Below, piece by piece: positions 44,305 to 54,800 of a stretch of 64,000 nt of DNA; the stretch's first letter is position 1, and each line of letters begins with the position of its first letter. Source of the DNA: Flavobacteriales bacterium (GTDB taxonomy: Bacteria > Bacteroidota > Bacteroidia > Flavobacteriales_F > PHOS-HE28); NCBI GenBank assembly GCA_020635655.1, contig JACJZI010000002.1, forward strand, positions 62,001-126,000. Direction: 5' to 3'. The notes under the pieces were generated by a model. That model ran no database searches, was not told the DNA's origin, and saw nothing but the letters and a program-made list of their open reading frames with translations. Position numbers and translations under genes: made by a program.

Positions 44305-45087
44305 TCAGTTTCCCTTGAACTCCGCCTTCCGCTTCTCCATGAACGCGCGCGTTCCCTCTTTGAAGTCGGCGGTGCCGAAGAGCTTCCCGAACTCCTCGAT
44401 CTCCCGCTGCAGGCCGTTGGTGCCGGGGTCATAGCCTGCGTTCACGGCGCGGATCGCGGCGGCCAGGGCGGTGGGGCTGTTCTTCATGATCGCGACGGCC
44501 AGTTCGGTGCATTTCGCCGACAACTGGTCCTGCGGTACAACGTGGTTCACGAGCCCCCATTGCAGGGCCTCGTCGGCCTTGATCATGCCGGCGGTGAAGA
44601 GCATCTCCATGGCCTTGCCCCTGCCCACGAGCCGGGCCAGGCGCTGTGTTCCACCGTAGCCCGGTATCAAGCCCAGGCTCACCTCGGGCAGGCCGAGCCG
44701 GGCATTCTCGCTGGCCACGCGGATATGGCAGCTCATGGCCAATTCCAGCCCCCCGCCAAGCGCGAAGCCGTTCACCGCGGCGATCACCGGCTTGCTCATG
44801 TGCTCCATGTGGTCGAAGAGCTTGCGGTGGCCATCGGCGCTCAGGGCCTTGCCCTCATCCACACTGAAGTGCGCGAACTCCTTGATGTCCGCGCCGGCCA
44901 CAAAGGCCTTCGGCCCACTGCCGGTGATGATCAGGACGCGTACGTTCTTGTCCGCATCGGCATCCAACAAGGCCCTATCCAGCTCATCGATGGTACCCCG
45001 GTCCAGCGCGTTGAGCTGGTCCGGCCTGTTGATGGTGATGGTGCGGATGCCTTCGTTGTCGGCAATGAAGAGGTTGTTGAACGGCAT
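44305..45087 (-). CDS. Enoyl-CoA hydratase/isomerase family protein (crotonase)
   Basis: A protein of 260 residues, the normal crotonase size. Oxyanion-hole segments are FVAGADIKEF (near residue 62) and AAVNGFALGGGLELAMSC (near 98-115). The catalytic Glu positions lie in LPEVSLGLIPGYGGTQRLARLVG, including both Glu residues typical of true hydratases. The likely reaction is hydration of 2-enoyl-CoA in beta-oxidation or a related pathway. The ATG at 45087 begins 1 base after the stop of the upstream sensor-kinase gene; an upstream ATG at 45108 would overlap it by 20 bases. The two genes are probably co-transcribed although functionally unrelated. Confidence 0.93.
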   Translation of the reverse strand: MPFNNLFIADNEGIRTITINRPDQLNALDRGTIDELDRALLDADADKNVRVLIITGSGPKAFVAGADIKEFAHFSVDEGKALSADGHRKLFDHMEHMSKPVIAAVNGFALGGGLELAMSCHIRVASENARLGLPEVSLGLIPGYGGTQRLARLVGRGKAMEMLFTAGMIKADEALQWGLVNHVVPQDQLSAKCTELAVAIMKNSPTALAAAIRAVNAGYDPGTNGLQREIEEFGKLFGTADFKEGTRAFMEKRKAEFKGN

Positions 45088-45088
45088 G

Positions 45089-48000
45089 TCAGTGCTGTGG
45101 TCTGGCATGTGGCGAAATTACCGGCTGGACCGAGAGCGGCAGTGCCAGGAAGAATCGCGTGCCACGGCCCGCGCTCGTTTCGAACCACACCCGACCGCCG
45201 GCGTTCTCGACCAGGCGTTTCACCATGGCCAGCCCAAGCCCCATGCCGGTGCTGCGTGTGGTGAAGCTGGGTTCGAACACCTTCGCCTGCAGTTCAGGCG
45301 CGATGCCGCTACCGTTGTCGATCACTTCGGCGACCGCTTCGGTCGCGTCCTTCCGAATACGCACCTTGACCTCCGGTTCCCGGCCTTCGGGCATGGCCTG
45401 CAGGGCGTTCTTGATCAAGTTGTTGAAGACACGCAGGAGATGATCGCGGTCCGCCATGACGAACACGGCTTCCGGGGCGTCCAGGGTCAGCCGCGCATCC
45501 GGCTGGCCGGCATAGAGCGCGAGCGCTGCGCGGGCCACTTCCCCCAGGTCGAGCCTTGACTCCTGGGCGGGTGGCATTTGTGCGAAATTCGAGAACTCAC
45601 CGGCAATGCTGCTCAACAGATCGATCTGCTGCACCAATCCCTCCCCGAAACGGACCAATCTTTCCTGCGCGTCGGACAGGTCGGGTCGCCAGGTGCGTTG
45701 GAAGTGCTGGATGCTCAGCTTCATGGGGGTCAGTGGGTTCTTGATCTCGTGGGCCACCTGACGGGCCATCTCGCGCCAGGCGCTTTCCCGCTCGCTGCGG
45801 GCGAGCCGATCGGCGCTGGCACGCAATTCCTCCACCTTTCGGTTGTATACTTCCACCAATTGTCCCACTTCGTCCTGACCGCGGTATCGGATCGGGACGT
45901 TCGCGCCCGTGAGCGCGACACGGGCCAGACTACGCTTGAGCAGGTCCAATGGGCCTGTGGTCCAGTTGGAGATGATCACTGCGACGATGACGCTCAATGC
46001 GAAAAGCAGCACGAACAGGTTCACCACGGCGACGAGCACATCGGCACGCTCGCTCTCCTGTTGTGCCTGGTCTGCAAAGCTGGGAAGAGCCAGGTACCCC
46101 ATCAGGTTGCCGTCATGGTCGCGCAGGGGCATGTATGCTGCACGATGCACCGCCGTCCCGATTGACTCCTGTTGAACGAATGCACTTGCCGCGTTCAACG
46201 ACAAGGCCTCGAAGGCACGTGGGTCCATGCGTCTACCGACCAGCCCCACATCGAAAAGCTGCGGGCGGGAGGAGGAGAGAAGCCGGCCATCCTTGCGGAA
46301 CACATGGATGTCCGAGAAGAAGATGTTGCTCAACCGTCCTAGGACGTGGTCCAAATATGGGTTCTCATCGCCCCCCAGTGCCCCCAGACCATCGAGCGTT
46401 CGTTGCAGATCGGCGTGCACCGAACGGATCAGATCGAGCAGTTCCTGGATACTGCGTTCGTTGTTCGACCGGGATAGCAAACGCTGTGCTCCGCTGCCGA
46501 AGAAAAGCAGGCCGATCACACTGAACGAGACCAGGGCGAGCCTGACCTTGGCGCCAATGGTGAGCGTGGGAAGTCCATGCCTTCGGAGGAGCGCAACGAT
46601 CACCGCCCCAATGGCGAGCAGCAGGCTGAAGAAGGTGAAGAGATAGCTGAATGTGGTCAGGCGATCCTTCCACGTGGGAAGCGGCACTGCGAGGACGAGC
46701 AGCGATCCTTGGACGTCCCCATAGGTCACCAGGCGCTCGTGATCCAGCTTGCGCGTGTTCGGGTTGCGGTCCCAGCGCACCGGGAATTGGGTCCGGCCGT
46801 GTTGTTCCACAAGGACGCCGTCCTCATACCGGGCCCGATCATAGCGGTCAAGGCGCCCGGCCAAAGGATCGATACCCGATAGCAGGAGCTCCGGAAAGCC
46901 AAGGCCTTCCGGCACCAGTCGGGGATGCAGCTCCACCACCAACTGGGCGGGAGGTGTACTGTCATTGGCCATCACCGCGACACGGGCATGGTAGAAGGTG
47001 CGTTGACCGGGCCCGCCTTCCATCTGCAGGTCGGGCATGTCGGCAGGGGGCAGCGCGAATCCCGGGCTGAGCGGTCCGGTGCTGGTATGTGGAGGCTCCG
47101 GGTCCGTGGCACAATGGAGAAGACCATCCGTGCCATATGCGTAAAGACGCACATCGTACCGTTCCCAGTAGCCCGTGAAATGCTCCTGGCGAACCACCCG
47201 GTCCAGGTCCGCGGCCGTGCAGGTGGCCGTGTCCGTAAGCAATGCATAGAGCTCCGCGTCATGGCGCAACGCCGGTGACACTTCACGGAAGAGCAGTTCC
47301 ACGACGGGGTCCTCCTTGGTCAGCAGCCGTTCCGCTACGACCTGTCGCTCATGCTCTTCCCGGTCGCGTATCGATGTGGTCAGAACGTGTGCCGTGATGG
47401 CCCCGAACACGGCTACCGCCAGGACCGCCTGCCACAGACCATAACGTTGACGACCATGCAACAATGCAAGGACGATCAATGGGAGCGGCCAGAGCATCAG
47501 GGCCAGATCCGATCTGTGCGCGAGGTGATCGACCAGCATCGCGACGCCAGCGATGAGGAACAGGGGCACCAACCGCCTCCGCCATGTTCCATTTCCACAG
47601 AGCACCCTGGCCCATGCATCGGTGAGGAGGGCCCATGCCGCGAGCAGTATGGCAATGGTGACGAACACCAACAGACTGTAGCGATCGAAACTCTGGATGT
47701 GATAGAGGTCCAATTCCACGCGACCGTCCGCGACCACGCTCTCGATCACCGTATCGGCCCAGGCCGCCATGGCGAACAGGAACGCCGGTCCCAGGACCGA
47801 CCAGAGCCGCTTGCCGAAGTGGTCCTTCAGGGAGACCCCCTGGCAAGCCTGATGGGCCACCAAGGCGACCGAGGCGACAAGCAGCATGTTGATGAACAGG
47901 TCGCCCAAGGACGGGGACCAGGTGCTCGTGGCGAACAACCCCGGATCGAACAAGGCCCACCTGCCTTGATCGGGAAGGAGCCCGAAAGCCAGCGTGGACC

Positions 48001-48745
48001 AACGCAGCAATAAAAGGATCGCGACAAAGACCAGGACACCACCAGCCCGATGGCCTCGACCGAACGATATCCGGGCCAATCGCCATGCCCCCCAAAGCAC
48101 GAACAGGAGGCCAATGGCCAGGAGCAGCACGCGCAGGATGCCGCGGCCGTCCGATACCGACGGAGGATCGGACTTGCCCATCCGGCAGATCACCCGGCCG
48201 TTCCGATCGCGCAATACCGGACCGATCCCCGGCCCATCCAGGACCAGAAGATCATCCGGCACATGCATGCTGGGATGGGCATGCGGCTGTAGATACCGGT
48301 TCTCGATGGGCGGACGCGACCAGATCTGCCGCAGCCCATGCACGAGGAATGGGCCTTTGCGCATCCAGGAATGCAAATAGAGGCCGTCGCGCAGGGACAG
48401 GTGCGCCGTTGTATCGTTCAGCAATGCGGATTCACTGATGGGCGCACGTCCGGTCCATATCCGCAGATGCCCGTCCTTGAACACCAACAATTCGACCCCC
48501 AGGCGATCCCATGCATTGTCCGGTCCGGGAACGAGGGTGCTCCACAACCCTTCGGAGCGGTCCTCGTCCGCCGCCACGGCGACCTGATGAACGCGCTGCT
48601 CGAGGTCTGCCCCCGCCGCGTCCACGCGCAGTTGCAGGCGGCTGGTGGCACGGGTCGTCCATGCATCCGCGTCGGGCTCGGGAAGTGTCCGGGCCAGCAT
48701 CCCGGCAACGATGCCGGTGACAAGGAGCAATAACGCATTGCGCAT
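45089..48745 (-). CDS. Large multi-pass sensor histidine kinase with HAMP domain
   Basis: A protein of 1,218 residues. An N-terminal membrane segment and a periplasmic region precede a cluster of about seven hydrophobic segments (about residues 195-470). A second large extracytoplasmic domain follows, then a TM near 600, a further sensor region and a final TM near 880. HAMP comes next, then HisKA with the phospho-acceptor in HEIKNPLTP (His near 999), and HATPase_c with N box NNLIKNALQAM, G1 DNGSGI and G2 GMGLGLAMVKRL. It resembles the NtrY-like class. There is no receiver domain and no response regulator nearby. The ATG at 48745 is preferred; the longer frame to 48868 adds sequence upstream of a TACTTTG element (48772-48778). 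It is divergent from the giant surface protein gene. Confidence 0.9.
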   Translation of the reverse strand: MRNALLLLVTGIVAGMLARTLPEPDADAWTTRATSRLQLRVDAAGADLEQRVHQVAVAADEDRSEGLWSTLVPGPDNAWDRLGVELLVFKDGHLRIWTGRAPISESALLNDTTAHLSLRDGLYLHSWMRKGPFLVHGLRQIWSRPPIENRYLQPHAHPSMHVPDDLLVLDGPGIGPVLRDRNGRVICRMGKSDPPSVSDGRGILRVLLLAIGLLFVLWGAWRLARISFGRGHRAGGVLVFVAILLLLRWSTLAFGLLPDQGRWALFDPGLFATSTWSPSLGDLFINMLLVASVALVAHQACQGVSLKDHFGKRLWSVLGPAFLFAMAAWADTVIESVVADGRVELDLYHIQSFDRYSLLVFVTIAILLAAWALLTDAWARVLCGNGTWRRRLVPLFLIAGVAMLVDHLAHRSDLALMLWPLPLIVLALLHGRQRYGLWQAVLAVAVFGAITAHVLTTSIRDREEHERQVVAERLLTKEDPVVELLFREVSPALRHDAELYALLTDTATCTAADLDRVVRQEHFTGYWERYDVRLYAYGTDGLLHCATDPEPPHTSTGPLSPGFALPPADMPDLQMEGGPGQRTFYHARVAVMANDSTPPAQLVVELHPRLVPEGLGFPELLLSGIDPLAGRLDRYDRARYEDGVLVEQHGRTQFPVRWDRNPNTRKLDHERLVTYGDVQGSLLVLAVPLPTWKDRLTTFSYLFTFFSLLLAIGAVIVALLRRHGLPTLTIGAKVRLALVSFSVIGLLFFGSGAQRLLSRSNNERSIQELLDLIRSVHADLQRTLDGLGALGGDENPYLDHVLGRLSNIFFSDIHVFRKDGRLLSSSRPQLFDVGLVGRRMDPRAFEALSLNAASAFVQQESIGTAVHRAAYMPLRDHDGNLMGYLALPSFADQAQQESERADVLVAVVNLFVLLFALSVIVAVIISNWTTGPLDLLKRSLARVALTGANVPIRYRGQDEVGQLVEVYNRKVEELRASADRLARSERESAWREMARQVAHEIKNPLTPMKLSIQHFQRTWRPDLSDAQERLVRFGEGLVQQIDLLSSIAGEFSNFAQMPPAQESRLDLGEVARAALALYAGQPDARLTLDAPEAVFVMADRDHLLRVFNNLIKNALQAMPEGREPEVKVRIRKDATEAVAEVIDNGSGIAPELQAKVFEPSFTTRSTGMGLGLAMVKRLVENAGGRVWFETSAGRGTRFFLALPLSVQPVISPHARPQH

Positions 48746-48885
48746 GAGCGTCGGGCGCGCAAGGCCCGGGCCAAAGTACGCTGCTCCACAGCCGATGGTC
48801 ACGACCGGCAAACCATTGGGGCAGAACGACGTACAAGGCGACCGGGCACGAGCCCCTTGGACCGACACATCTGACCTTGAACGAC

Positions 48886-51800
48886 ATGAGGAAAGCGTTA
48901 CTCCCCGCGCTGTCCCTGGTCCTGCCCCTGCTGCTCCAAGCGCAAACGGGAACGGATTTCTGGGTAGCTCCTCCGGACGTCACCCTTCGGCACAACATGC
49001 CCGGTGACGAACCGATCTATCTGAACGTGACCACGGGCCCTGCTCCGGCGACCGTCACGATCAGCCAGCCGGCGAACCCCGGCTTCAATGGCGGTTCCGC
49101 GATCGTGCTCAACCTGGCTGCCAGCTCGGCCACCCGGTACGACATGACCTCATTGAAGGCGCAACTGGAGACCAGGCCGACGAACACCATCTGCAATACG
49201 GGCCTGCACATCCAGTCCACTGCGGATATCACGTGCTACTACGAATCCAGCAACACGAACAACCCGGATATCCTCGCGCTCAAAGGACCGAACGGGCTGG
49301 GAACGGAATTCTACATCCCACTGCACAAGTATCCGCCATTCCACAACCACGACTTCAATCCTTATGTGAACGACCTGGCCTTTGCGTCGTTCGATATCGT
49401 GGCCACGGAGAACAACACCACGGTGATGATCTACTCACCCGTGGCCGTGGACGGACATTCAGCGCTGACCCCCTTCATCATTTCATTGAACGCCGGTCAG
49501 ACCTATTCCTGTGCGAATACGAATCCCGCCACGCACACGGACCCTTTGACACACCCTTCCGGGGCCGTCGTCCTGAGCGACAAGCCCGTGGCTGTTTCCA
49601 TCAAGGATGATTCGAACCACAACCCTTCTGGCGGTTGCTATGACCTGATGCTGGACCAGATCGTACCGGTGAACATTCTCGGCACGGATTACGTGGCCGT
49701 GAAAGGTGCGTTGAACCCAACGGGTGACGAATCCGTTTTCGTCATGGCGGTCGAGAACAACACCAAGGTCTACATCGATGGCAACACCACGCCGGTGGCC
49801 ACGCTTTTCGCCGGCCAGTACTATCGCCACGACATGGACTATCTGAACGGTGGTCCGAACAACGCCACCTACATCTCGGGAAGCAAGCCGCTCTATGCTG
49901 TCCATGTAACGGGTTTCGGCTGTGAGCAGGGCATGGCGCTGCTGCCGCCGTTGAATTGCGCGGGCAGCACGCAGTTGAGCTTCACACGGTCCACCAGCGA
50001 GGCGTTCTATCTCAACCTCCTTGTCCGCAATGGATCACAGAACGACTTCGTGGTCACAGGCCCGGGAACGGCAACGATCCCTGGTTCCGCGTTCCAGGTG
50101 GTCCCTGGGACCGGAGGGGAATGGATGGCCGCAAGGATCCAGTACAACACGACCGAAGTGCCTGTGAACCAGGCCTTCATTGTCTCGAACACGTCCGATG
50201 TGTTTTCCCTGGGGATCATCAATGGTGGCTCGACCAGCGGATGCCGCTATGGCTTCTTCTCCGAGTTCGCGGGTAAGATCATTGTTGATGCCGGCCCGGA
50301 CCAGAACGTCTGTGCGATCGATAGCGTCTCGTTGTCCGGCAGTGTTTCCGGGGGAAGCACGACAGGCATTTGGACCACCTCGGGAAGTGGCACGTTCGTG
50401 TCCAGTGACACCGACCTGGATGTGACCTATGTGCCGAGCGTGGGCGATATCGCGCTGGGCAGTGTGACGATCACGCTTACTTCCACCGGCAATTGCACGC
50501 CGGTCAGCGATGAGATGACCGTGAACTTCCAGGCACTGCCGATCGTGGATGCGGGAAGTGCGTTGCAGGTCTGCTCCAACAATCCCTCGACCGGTCTTTC
50601 GGGTAGCGTGCTGAACGCTGTGGGTGGTGTCTGGACCGGAGGCTCAGGCACCTTTCTGCCGGCGAACGCGAACCTCGGCGCGACCTACACGCCGACTGCC
50701 ACGGAGATCGCCGGGGGGTCGATGATGCTCCACCTGACCTCCACGGGGAATGGGGTCTGTCCTGCCGTGGAGGACAGCGTTCAATTGTCCTTTGGCCCCT
50801 CCCCGACGGCGAACGCGGGGCCGGACCAGACGCGTTGTGCGAACAACGCGGTGGCGACGTTGAACGGGAGCTTCACGGTGGCGACTGGCGGCGTGTGGAG
50901 CGGTGGGTCCGGCACGTTCGATCCGAGCACCACGAACATGGCGGCGACCTACACGCCGACGGTGGCGGAGATCGCAGGAGGGAGCGTGACCCTGACGTTG
51001 ACCACCACGGGCAACGGGACATGCAACGCGGTGAGCGACCAGGTGCAGATGACCTACACGGCGGCCCCACAGGCCAATGCGGGAGCGGACGTGTCGGTCT
51101 GTGCGAACAACCCGACCGTGGTCTTGAGCGGATCGATCACCGGAGCGACAGGTGGGGTGTGGAGCGGCGGTACCGGTACGTACTCTCCGAACAATACGGC
51201 CCTGAACGCGAGCTACACGCCGACGGCGGCGGAGATCGCGGCGGGGACCATGACGCTGACCTTGACCACGACGGGCAATGGGAACTGCAACCCGGTGTCG
51301 GATGACAAGGTGATCACCTTCACAGCGTCCCCGACGGTGGATGCCGGAGCGAACGGGACGGTGTGCGCGAACGCACCGACGATCGGCCTGAGCGGCACCA
51401 TCTCTGGTGCCAGCGGTGGCATCTGGAGCGGGGGTGGAGGCACCTACACGCCGAACAATACGACGCTGAACGCGAGCTACACGCCGACGGCGGCGGAGAT
51501 CGCCAACGGGAGCGTGACGCTGACCTTGACCACGGCGGGCAATGGGAACTGCAACGCGGTGAGCGACCAGGTGACCTGGACGATCACCCCGGCACCGACG
51601 GCGAACGCGGGAAGTGATCAGACACTTTGCGCGAACAACGCGGTGGCGACCTTGAACGGCAGCTTCACGGTGGCGACGGGCGGTGTGTGGAGCGGGGGGT
51701 CGGGCACGTTCGACCCGAGCACCACGAACATGGCGGCGACCTATACGCCGACGGCGGCGGAGATCGCAGGTGGGAGCGTGACGCTGACGCTGACCACTAC

Positions 51801-54800
51801 GGGCAACGGTGGTTGCGTGGCGGTGAGCGATCAGGTGACGCTGACCTATACGGCGTCGCCGACGGTGAACGCGGGGTCGGACGTATCGATCTGTGCGAAC
51901 AATGCGAACATCACGCTGGGCGGCACGGTGAGCGGCGCGACGGGCGGGATCTGGAGCGGTGGTTCGGGCTCTTTCGTGCCGAACAACACGACGCTGAACG
52001 CGAGCTACACACCGACGGCGGCGGAGATCGCGGCGGGGACCATGACGCTGACCTTGACCACGACGGGCAATGGGAACTGCAACGCGGTGAGCGATGCGAT
52101 GGTGGTGACCTTCACGCCGTCCCCGACGGTGGATGCCGGAGCGAACGGAACAGTGTGCGCGAACAACGCGAACATCACGCTGAGCGGCTCGATCTCAGGC
52201 GCCTCTGGCGGGATCTGGAGCGGGGGTGGAGGCACCTACACGCCGAACAATACGACGCTGAACGCGAGCTACACGCCGACGGCGGCGGAGATCGCCAACG
52301 GGAGCGTGACGCTGACCTTGACCACGGCGGGCAATGGGAACTGCAACGCGGTGAGCGACCAGGTGACCTGGACGATCACCCCGGCGCCGACGGCGAACGC
52401 GGGAAGTGATCAGACACTTTGCGCGAACAACGCGGTGGCGACCTTGAACGGCAGCTTCACGGTGGCGACGGGCGGTGTGTGGAGCGGGGGGTCGGGCACG
52501 TTCGACCCGAGCACCACGAACATGGCGGCGACCTATACGCCGACGGCGGCGGAGATCGCCAACGGGAGCGTGACGCTGACGCTGACCACCACGGGCAACG
52601 GCGGTTGCGTGGCTGTGAGCGACAATATCGTATTGACGTTCACTCCGGCGCCGATCGTCAACGCAGGTGTGGACCGGACACTGTGTGCGAACAACGCAAG
52701 TGTGACCCTGAACGGGAGCGTGGGCGGCGCGGCAGGTGCGGTCTGGGGTGGAGGACTGGGAACATTCTCTCCGAGCAATGCCACGCTCACAGCGACCTAT
52801 ACGCCGACCGCCACGGAGCTCGCCAATGGCACGGTCACTTTGACACTGACGAGCACGGGCAATGGGAACTGCAATGCAGTGACCGATGCGATGGTGGTGA
52901 CCTTCACGCCGTCCCCGACGGTGGATGCAGGAGTCAACGGAACAGTCTGTGCGAACGCACCAACGATCACGTTAAGCGGCAGTGTCGTTGGAGCGACTGG
53001 TGGCATCTGGAGCGGAGGTAGCGGCACCTACGTCCCGAACAATACGGCGTTGAACGCAAGCTACACGCCGACCGCTGCTGAGATCGCGGCGGGGTCGATC
53101 ACGCTTACGCTGACCAGCACCGGCAATGGGAACTGCAACCCGGTGAGCGACCAGGTGACCTGGACGATCACCCCTTCCCCGACGGCGAACGCGGGGCCGG
53201 ACCAGACGCGTTGTGCGAACAACGCGGTGGCGACGTTGAACGGGAGCTTCACGGTGGCGACTGGCGGCGTGTGGAGCGGTGGGTCCGGCACGTTCGATCC
53301 GAGCACCACGAACATGGCGGCGACCTACACGCCGACGGTGGCGGAGATCGCAGGAGGGAGCGTGACCCTGACGTTGACCACCACGGGCAACGGGACATGC
53401 AACGCGGTGAGCGACCAGGTGCAGATGACCTACACGGCGGCCCCACAGGCCAATGCGGGAGCGGACGTGTCGGTCTGTGCGAACAACCCGACCGTGGTCT
53501 TGAGCGGATCGATCACCGGAGCGACAGGTGGGGTGTGGAGCGGCGGTACCGGTACGTACTCTCCGAACAATACGGCCCTGAACGCGAGCTACACGCCGAC
53601 GGCGGCGGAGATCGCGGCGGGGACCATGACGCTGACCTTGACCACGACGGGCAATGGGAACTGCAACCCGGTGTCGGATGACAAGGTGATCACCTTCACA
53701 GCGTCCCCGACGGTGGATGCCGGAGCGAACGGGACGGTGTGCGCGAACGCACCGACGATCGGCCTGAGCGGCACCATCTCTGGTGCCAGCGGTGGCATCT
53801 GGAGCGGGGGTGGAGGCACCTACACGCCGAACAATACGACGCTGAACGCGAGCTACACGCCGACGGCGGCGGAGATCGCCAACGGGAGCGTGACGCTGAC
53901 CTTGACCACGGCGGGCAATGGGAACTGCAACGCGGTGAGCGACCAGGTGACCTGGACGATCACCCCGGCACCGACGGCGAACGCGGGAAGTGATCAGACA
54001 CTTTGCGCGAACAACGCGGTGGCGACCTTGAACGGCAGCTTCACGGTGGCGACGGGCGGTGTGTGGAGCGGGGGGTCGGGCACGTTCGACCCGAGCACCA
54101 CGAACATGGCGGCGACCTATACGCCGACGGCGGCGGAGATCGCAGGTGGGAGCGTGACGCTGACGCTGACCACTACGGGCAACGGTGGTTGCGTGGCGGT
54201 GAGCGATCAGGTGACGCTGACCTATACGGCGTCGCCGACGGTGAACGCGGGGTCGGACGTATCGATCTGTGCGAACAATGCGAACATCACGCTGGGCGGC
54301 ACGGTGAGCGGCGCGACGGGCGGGATCTGGAGCGGTGGTTCGGGCTCTTTCGTGCCGAACAACACGACGCTGAACGCGAGCTACACACCGACGGCGGCGG
54401 AGATCGCGGCGGGGACCATGACGCTGACCTTGACCACGACGGGCAATGGGAACTGCAACGCGGTGAGCGATGCGATGGTGGTGACCTTCACGCCGTCCCC
54501 GACGGTGGATGCCGGAGCGAACGGAACAGTGTGCGCGAACAACGCGAACATCACGCTGAGCGGCTCGATCTCAGGCGCCTCTGGCGGGATCTGGAGCGGG
54601 GGTGGAGGCACCTACACGCCGAACAATACGACGCTGAACGCGAGCTACACGCCGACGGCGGCGGAGATCGCCAACGGGAGCGTGACGCTGACCTTGACCA
54701 CGGCGGGCAATGGGAACTGCAACGCGGTGAGCGACCAGGTGACCTGGACGATCACCCCGGCGCCGACGGCGAACGCAGGGCCGGATCGGGTCTTGTGTGC

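Noticed and set aside
46665..46677. A TTCCACGTGGGAA sequence as a third parS-like site
   Set aside because: It is not a symmetric match to GTTCCACGTGGAAC and sits in kinase coding sequence.
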